In this document: one piece after another, positions 58,873 through 64,000 of the stretch
Numbering within the stretch: the stretch's first letter is position 1
How the letters are laid out: every line of letters starts with the position of its first letter
NCBI RefSeq assembly: GCF_035917975.1
Contig: NZ_CP109130.1
Coordinates: forward strand, 4,836,001-4,900,000
Origin: Streptosporangium sp. NBC_01756
GTDB taxonomy: Bacteria; Actinomycetota; Actinomycetes; Streptosporangiales; Streptosporangiaceae
Direction: 5' to 3'
DNA: 64,000 nt
Notes under the pieces: generated by a model
Seen by the model: only the letters and a program-made list of their open reading frames with translations
What the model was told of the DNA's origin: nothing
Databases searched by the model: none
Program-made: the position numbers and the translations under genes

Positions 58873-61800
58873 TGGGCGGCTAGTTGGGAGATCTGCTCGG
58901 CGCTCAGCACACCGTCATAGGTGCGGACGTCGTCCACGGTCCCCGGCCAGTAGCCGGTGAAGACGCCCGCGGACTTGGTGCGGCCCAGCTGCAGCGGGCC
59001 GGTGGCGTTCCACGCGCTCACGTGGTCGGTGACGGTGCTGTCCGACAGCCGGCCGTTGACATAGACGCGCAGCTCGCCTTGGAGGGGGTCGTAGACCCCG
59101 GCGACATAGGTCCACTCCAACGGCGCGGGGACGGCGTCGGAGCGTGTCCGTACCAGCGCGGCGGTGTCGGTGTCGGCGGCGGCCATGCCGAGGACCCACC
59201 GCCCCTGTTCCTTGTCGTAGCCGAGCTGGAATCCGCTGGCCCTGCTCCCGGACTGGGAGACGGCGGACGCGTCGCGGGTGGGCAGGTAGTCGAGCTGGGT
59301 CCAGGCGGCGACGGTGAATCCCGCCCTGGTGTTGACGGCCGGGACGGGGACCTGCGCGTGACCGCCTACGCCGTCGAGGGCGAGCGCCCCGTCCAGCCAG
59401 CCCTCGGTCCAGAACGCGTTGCCGCCCAGCGTCGCCGCCGATGCCCGTCCGGAGGAGTCGGCGGCGACGGCACCGGTTCCCTCGTCCAGCTTCCAGTGCC
59501 CGACCAGCGTCGCGGCGCTGTTCACCAGGTCGGCGACCTCGTCACCGAACATCGCCCGGCCGTGGACGCGGACGTCGTCGATGTCGCCCGGCCAGAACTC
59601 CGCCGCCGCTCCGTTCACCTTCGCCCGGCCGATCGCCAGGGGCCCGGTCGCGTCCCACGGCTGGGTGAACGGGACCGTCGACTCCAGGCGCCCGTTGACG
59701 TACAGGGCCAACGTCCCCGCGGCCGCGTCGTGGACGCCGGTGAGGTGGGTCCACTCGCCGAGCCGCGGCGCGGCCTCCGACAGCGCGCGGACAGCCGACG
59801 CTCCGTCGGCGTCCGCGCTGGTACGGCTCAATGCCCAGCGGTTGTCGGTCTTGGAGTACTGCAGGGAGAAGCCGCCGGTCCGCCCGCCATCCTGGCTGAC
59901 CGCGGTCGCTGCGGCATTGACGCCGGTCAACCGCACCCAGGCGGCGACCGTGAAGTTGCGCAGGGTGGACACGACAGGCCCGGTGGTCTGCGCATGGCCG
60001 GCGGTGCCGTCGAGTCGCAGGCCCAGACCGGTCCTGCCGGTGGTCCAGGCGGCCGGACCGGACAGGGTGGCCTGGTGGGCGCCCGTGCGGTCGGCGGCCA
60101 CGGTGCCCTGCCCCTCGTCCAGGGTCCAGTGCCCGTCCGGGCCGGTGCCCGCGTTGACGTTGAACACGTAGGTGCGGATCGGGCCCTGGTGTCCCGCGCG
60201 GTCCTTGCTGCGCACCGAGAGCACGTTGGGGCCGTCGTGGCGAGGGGTGATCCGGATCGTCGCCGACCCGTCCTGCTGGCCGGCGGCGACCTCCGTCTTG
60301 GGCGTGGTGTCCAGCCCGTAGACGTAGCCGGCGATGTCGGCGACGCCGTTGGCGGTGAAGGTGAAAGCGCCGGCCCGGCCGACGCCGTCGTTCCAGCTGT
60401 TCTCGGTGTACTCCGGCGAGGTCACCCCCGGTTCCCTGCCGGGAGCGGTGGCGTCGACGGTCGCCTCACACCAGGGGCTCCACGCGCTGCTGGCCCTGCC
60501 GTCCTCGCCGCGGACCCGCCAGCGGATCACGGAGCCGTCGCCGAAGGCGCCCTGCGGGATGACCGCGTAGAAGGCACTGCCCGTTCCCTGGAGTTCGGTG
60601 AGACGCTCGCCCACCTTCGTGCCGGCGGCGTTCCACCACTCGAACCGGCCCTTGACCGAGTTGTCCGCGTCACGCAGCTTGGCCCACAGTTTCGGCGTGG
60701 TGCTGCCGATGATCGGCCGCCCCTCGCCGGTGACGCAGCCGCCTCCGGGGTCCGCCCAGGCGTCGGCGGCGACGGGCGCGGCAGGCAGCGAGTTGTACTC
60801 GATCACCAGGCTGGGGTTGTTCTTGAACTTCTTCCAGCCGTAGTTGTCCGTCTCGCTCGTGGCTCTGATTCCGATGGTCACGTTGGGCCAGCTCTTCGCC
60901 GCGGCGTCCACGACCTGGCTGGTGACGTCGAACTCGACACCGCCGGGCAGGCAGGCCGATCCCCAGCCCTTCGCGACGTTCACGGTGTCGAGGAGCTTGA
61001 CCCACGTGGGCTGCTTGGTCCAGGTGGTGCTCTTGCTGATCGTATTGGTCGACCAGGCTTCGACCTTCCGCGCGCTGCACGAGTAGGACCATGTCTCGTA
61101 CGTCCGCAGCGTCGCCTTGATGATCTGCTTTCCGTGGATGGTCGAGCCAGTGTTCATCTGGAAGAACGACCTGTTGGTCTGCCCGGGGACGTGTCCCGCC
61201 CGGGCGACGTCGTTGGCGTTCAGGAAGTTGGAGCTGGGATTGTTGCTCCAGACGGACGTCCACGCGCCGCGAGCCGCCGAGAAGAAGGGGTCGAGATAGA
61301 CGGGGAACGTGGTCTTCGGATCCTCGATCATGCCCCGGTCCGGCCTGAGCACCATTTTCCGGCCGGTGAGTTCGAGGCCCATCACCTCGTGGCGGGCCTC
61401 CGCGGGCGAGCCTTCCCCCGCGGCCAGCGTGCGCGCGGTCGAGGCCCCCGAGGAGTCCCACATCATCGGCGGCGAGGCCGTGAAGATCGTTCCCCCGTTC
61501 CCGTCGACCGCTTCGAGGTTGCCGCCCTTGGTGGATTTCATCGACAGCCCGCTGGTCGAGAGCGGGAAGCTCAGCTCGGCCAGTGCCTTGTTCTCGGCCG
61601 CCGCCCGCGTCTTGACCACGAGGAGGTGGGAGAAACCGTCGACGTCCGCCTTCACCTGGAGGTCCACTCCGGGCAGCACCTCAGGGTAGGTCGCGGTGTC
61701 ACCGTTCAGCGCGGGCTTCGGCAACGCGCCCGACCACCCCAGCTCCAGTGTCTTGCCGCCGCGTGCCATCCGGGCGAGCGGCGCGTTCCCACCGCCCGAG

Positions 61801-62174
61801 AAGGTCAGGCCGACCGCTGTCGCCACCGGGGCGATCGCACCGTCGGGCCGGAGTCGGAGCGTCGGGTCCACGGACACCCATCGGCCGGCCTGACGTACGC
61901 GTACCGGGCGCGCGTTCTGCTCCAGCACGAAGGTGCCGTCCGGCTGGGCGAAGACCTGGCGCGTCTCCGTGCGCATCGCGTCCACTTCGACGGGCTGCCT
62001 TGTCCGGCGGGCGAGAGCGAGAGCGGACTCCTCCGCGGGTTCCGCGCTCCGTTGCCGCATGACGGTGTCCGTGCTCTGTTGCCGGGCTCCGGCAACGGCT
62101 TCCGAATGATCAAGGGGCGCTGTCGCGATCGCGCCCGTCAACATCACCACGACCAACCCACGAGCTACGCGCAT
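58869..62174 (-). CDS. Secreted protein with DNRLRE-like domain and two LamG domains
   Basis: A protein of about 1101 residues. Signal peptide (GLVVVMLTGAIATAPLDHS); residues about 60-330 form an N-terminal region seen before Rhs partners (QPDGTFVLEQNARPVRV, YPEVLPGVDLQVKADVDG); a DNRLRE-like domain (SFFQMNTGSTIHGKQIIKAT, TWTKQPTWVK, VEFDVTSQVV) follows; then an Fn3-like part and two LamG jellyroll domains (GHWTLDEGQGTVAADRTG and GHWKLDEGTGAVAADSSG) with paired repeats. ATG 62174 has GAGG close upstream. Such proteins often precede Rhs genes and may help display or bind them. Confidence 0.85.
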   Translation of the reverse strand: MRVARGLVVVMLTGAIATAPLDHSEAVAGARQQSTDTVMRQRSAEPAEESALALARRTRQPVEVDAMRTETRQVFAQPDGTFVLEQNARPVRVRQAGRWVSVDPTLRLRPDGAIAPVATAVGLTFSGGGNAPLARMARGGKTLELGWSGALPKPALNGDTATYPEVLPGVDLQVKADVDGFSHLLVVKTRAAAENKALAELSFPLSTSGLSMKSTKGGNLEAVDGNGGTIFTASPPMMWDSSGASTARTLAAGEGSPAEARHEVMGLELTGRKMVLRPDRGMIEDPKTTFPVYLDPFFSAARGAWTSVWSNNPSSNFLNANDVARAGHVPGQTNRSFFQMNTGSTIHGKQIIKATLRTYETWSYSCSARKVEAWSTNTISKSTTWTKQPTWVKLLDTVNVAKGWGSACLPGGVEFDVTSQVVDAAAKSWPNVTIGIRATSETDNYGWKKFKNNPSLVIEYNSLPAAPVAADAWADPGGGCVTGEGRPIIGSTTPKLWAKLRDADNSVKGRFEWWNAAGTKVGERLTELQGTGSAFYAVIPQGAFGDGSVIRWRVRGEDGRASSAWSPWCEATVDATAPGREPGVTSPEYTENSWNDGVGRAGAFTFTANGVADIAGYVYGLDTTPKTEVAAGQQDGSATIRITPRHDGPNVLSVRSKDRAGHQGPIRTYVFNVNAGTGPDGHWTLDEGQGTVAADRTGAHQATLSGPAAWTTGRTGLGLRLDGTAGHAQTTGPVVSTLRNFTVAAWVRLTGVNAAATAVSQDGGRTGGFSLQYSKTDNRWALSRTSADADGASAVRALSEAAPRLGEWTHLTGVHDAAAGTLALYVNGRLESTVPFTQPWDATGPLAIGRAKVNGAAAEFWPGDIDDVRVHGRAMFGDEVADLVNSAATLVGHWKLDEGTGAVAADSSGRASAATLGGNAFWTEGWLDGALALDGVGGHAQVPVPAVNTRAGFTVAAWTQLDYLPTRDASAVSQSGSRASGFQLGYDKEQGRWVLGMAAADTDTAALVRTRSDAVPAPLEWTYVAGVYDPLQGELRVYVNGRLSDSTVTDHVSAWNATGPLQLGRTKSAGVFTGYWPGTVDDVRTYDGVLSAEQISQLAAQ

Positions 62175-62540
62175 CGGCCCTCGCCATTGTCGAGCTGGGA
62201 CACCGCGCGGACCAGCGCCCGACCGACATCTCCATGATCTTCGTTTGACGAATCGGATTGTCACCCGGGTAAAGCTGTCCGTCCAGATTGTGTGGCAATT
62301 TCCTTCAGAATTTCCTTCTGTCTGGAGAAAACTGTCAACGGCGGGCCGGGCGGCTTCCCGTCGCGGGCACGGGCACCGGTCGCACCCGTCCACGCGACAT
62401 CGACCCGACGGCGCCCACGGGGCACCGTTCCTGAAGCCCTCACCCCCAGTCAAGGCAGGTGGAAAGGGTGGCATTCATCATGAAGTGTCGCGATCATGGG
62501 AGTGTTGGCCTTGGGAACGGTACAGACGGCGAGGACGCTG
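62175..62540. other. Divergent promoter region of LamG gene and methyltransferase gene
   Basis: No gene is supported here. The stretch near 62220-62330 is AT-richer than its surroundings and should hold the LamG/Rhs promoter on the minus strand. Long frames read through from neighbours. Confidence 0.4.
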
Positions 62541-63362
62541 ATGGCGATGGAGCAGGCACCCCCGGGAGTGGACCCGCATATTCCGAACGCGGCGCGGATG
62601 TACGACTACTTCCTTGACGGCAAGGACAACTTCCGGGCCGACCGGGAGCTCGCCGAGCTGGTGCTGAGCGTCCTGCCCGAGACACGGGACGGCGCCAGGG
62701 AGAACCGCAAGCTGATCGGCCGGGTGGTGGAGTATCTCATCGGCCAGGGCATCAGGCAGTTCGTCGATCTCGGCTCGGGGCTGCCCGCGCAGCAGAACGT
62801 GCACGAGGTCGCCTTCCGGCTGGCGCCGGACGCCCGCGTGGTCTACGTGGACAACGACGCGGTGGTCTGTACCCACGGCCGCGCCCTGCTGGCCGGGGGC
62901 GACAACGTGGCCATGGTGCAGGGGGACGTGAGAAAGCCCGGGAGCATCCTCGACAACCCGGAGGTCCGGGGGCTCATCGACTTCGAGCAGCCCGTCGCGG
63001 TCCTCATGATGTTCCTGCTGCATCTCATCTCCGACGAGGACGACCCCCAGGGATTCGTCGCCGCCTACCGCGACGCGATGGCCCCCGGAAGCCACCTGGT
63101 CATCTCCCATGTCGGCAGCGACGCCGCACCCGAGCGCACAGCCCGGATCAGCGAGTTCTACCAGCAGGCCAACGCGCCGTTCTGCCCCCGCACAGGTGAG
63201 GAGATCGCCCGCTTCTTCGGCGACTTCGAGCTCATCCCCCCGGGCCTCGCCAACGGGCGGAAGGAGGAGAACGTGTGGCCGTTCACCGATCCCGCGTCGG
63301 AGATGTTCGTCGACGAGGAGATGGCCCGCATGGGGTACGTGGGGGTCGCGCGCAAGCCCTGA
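62541..63362 (+). CDS. DUF574-type S-adenosylmethionine-dependent methyltransferase
   Basis: A 273-residue protein of the DUF574/Methyltransf_19 family abundant in actinomycetes. Motifs: PHIPNAARMYDYFLDGKDNF, RQFVDLGSGLPAQQNVHEVA (SAM motif I), VVYVDNDAVVCTHGRALL, VAMVQGDVRKPGSIL and SHVGSDAAPERT. ATG 62541 has GAGGA 5 bases upstream; earlier starts at 62496 lack one. Substrate unknown. The family is expanded in these genomes and often unlinked to pathways. Confidence 0.88.
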   Translation: MAMEQAPPGVDPHIPNAARMYDYFLDGKDNFRADRELAELVLSVLPETRDGARENRKLIGRVVEYLIGQGIRQFVDLGSGLPAQQNVHEVAFRLAPDARVVYVDNDAVVCTHGRALLAGGDNVAMVQGDVRKPGSILDNPEVRGLIDFEQPVAVLMMFLLHLISDEDDPQGFVAAYRDAMAPGSHLVISHVGSDAAPERTARISEFYQQANAPFCPRTGEEIARFFGDFELIPPGLANGRKEENVWPFTDPASEMFVDEEMARMGYVGVARKP

Positions 63363-63450
63363 CGGTTCCGTCGCGCACCGGTCGCGTCTTCCCGGCGGCC
63401 GCACTCCCGTAGTGACCAAAACGAAGGGCGGCCGCGGGACTTCGGCGGGA

Positions 63451-63477
63451 GCGGCCGACCGCGGAGCCGTCGGCCGC
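63451..63477. terminator. Hairpin after the methyltransferase
   Basis: Arms GCGGCCGAC and GTCGGCCGC with a 9-base loop, followed by CTT on the plus strand, in the gap between convergent genes. Confidence 0.5.
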
Positions 63478-63529
63478 CTTCAGCCCCGGACGCGTCCATG
63501 ATCGGACGCCGGTGGCAGCAAGGGCGGCC

Positions 63530-63841
63530 TCATCGGCTGATCGCCGCCCACAGGGTGGCGAACTCCTCCTCGGTCAGGGAGTTCAGGCCGAAGTCGTCCG
63601 GATAGATCGGGCCCTCGGCCAGGAAGCCGTGCTCGTCCTGGAGGTGCCGCCACGAATACCGGCGGGCGAGGCCGTCCGATCCCAGCTCGGCGTGCCGGAC
63701 GGGCCAGTATTCCCCGCCGTCGTCGATGACGGTCTCGAACAGCCAGATGCGGCCGTCGTCGTCCAGTCCGTGCCAGTAGAGATGCGGCCGGTCGCTCTCG
63801 TCGAGCGCCTGGATCGCGGCCCTGCGCCGGTCCTGCAGCAT
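63530..63841 (-). CDS. Small hypothetical acidic protein
   Basis: A 103-residue protein I do not recognise. It is rich in aromatic and acidic residues (HLYWHGLDDDGRIWLFETV, DDGGEYWPVRHAEL) and ends EEEFATLWAAISR. ATG 63841 has AAGGGG upstream and the frame is compact, so it is probably real. Convergent with the methyltransferase. Confidence 0.6.
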   Translation of the reverse strand: MLQDRRRAAIQALDESDRPHLYWHGLDDDGRIWLFETVIDDGGEYWPVRHAELGSDGLARRYSWRHLQDEHGFLAEGPIYPDDFGLNSLTEEEFATLWAAISR

Positions 63842-64000
63842 TGTGCCCCTTGATGCCGGTCGATCGGTACGGCGTGCCGCCCGACACGATACGGCGGTTC
63901 GGGCACGGCCTGCGTGGTGGTTCCTCCCATCAGCGTGCCGGGTGTGTCACCGGTGAACCCGGGCGGCCCCGGCGAGGACCCGCCGTAGGGGACGCCCGGC

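Noticed and set aside
58884..62237. A 1117-codon plus-strand frame antisense to the LamG gene
   Set aside because: Same reason; no family motifs, while the opposite strand encodes clear LamG domains.

Overview
This is about 64 kb of very GC-rich DNA from an actinobacterial chromosome. Promoters and starts are actinobacterial in style (frequent GTG/TTG starts, ATGA/GTGA overlaps, leaderless genes). The gene families (KorAB, a NuoD-less nuo set followed by htpX, DUF574 methyltransferases, IS701 and IS1182 elements, LamG/Rhs pairs) fit the Streptosporangiales/Streptomyces side of the phylum. I infer something like Streptosporangium or Nonomuraea; that name is inference only.

Region 1 (1-16.8 kb) is a cell-surface or exopolysaccharide locus. 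It holds an acyltransferase-3, two paralogous Wzz-like membrane proteins, a Wzy/ligase-like polymerase, two paralogous secreted right-handed beta-helix proteins, an RmlC-type epimerase, three glycosyltransferases, a methyltransferase, an AlgD-type nucleotide-sugar dehydrogenase, a FemAB/BioF2-like GNAT protein, a NodB deacetylase and an NAD-dependent epimerase. Together they could make, modify, polymerise and trim a uronate-containing polysaccharide.

Region 2 (16.9-36.7 kb) is an energy-metabolism locus. It has korA-korB (2-oxoacid:ferredoxin oxidoreductase), a lipoprotein polysaccharide deacetylase, and a partial complex I set nuoA-B-C-H ... I-J-K-L-M-N with no nuoD, E, F or G, followed by htpX. 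The nuo set is split between H and I by an unknown membrane protein, an IS701 element and a convergent membrane-anchored Ser/Thr kinase. Two exact DnaA boxes lie just upstream of nuoI.

Region 3 (36.7-50.8 kb) is mixed and partly decayed. It contains a propeller-like secreted protein, a leaderless PPOX-type oxidase, a small Gly-rich secreted protein, YajQ, tRNA-Tyr, a frameshifted tyrosine recombinase, an IS1182 element, small accessory genes, a tRNA-Ala 3' fragment (an old attachment site), a broken MFS gene and a second recombinase relic. It closes with a divergent aldo-keto reductase/MerR pair that shares a palindromic operator.

Region 4 (50.8-64 kb) carries a secreted alpha/beta hydrolase, a 2076-residue Rhs/YD-repeat protein whose C-terminal tail is Lys/Ala/Arg-rich and histone-like, a roughly 260-bp minisatellite, a secreted LamG protein, a DUF574-type methyltransferase and a small conserved-looking protein.

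The most unusual points are: the ferredoxin-linked, NuoD-less complex I split by a kinase; two unrelated IS elements both inserted in CTAG sites that form stop codons; the Rhs protein with a histone-like tail and no visible immunity gene; a 247-bp identical block shared by the beta-helix twins; and the tRNA-Ala fragment that marks an erased integrative element.
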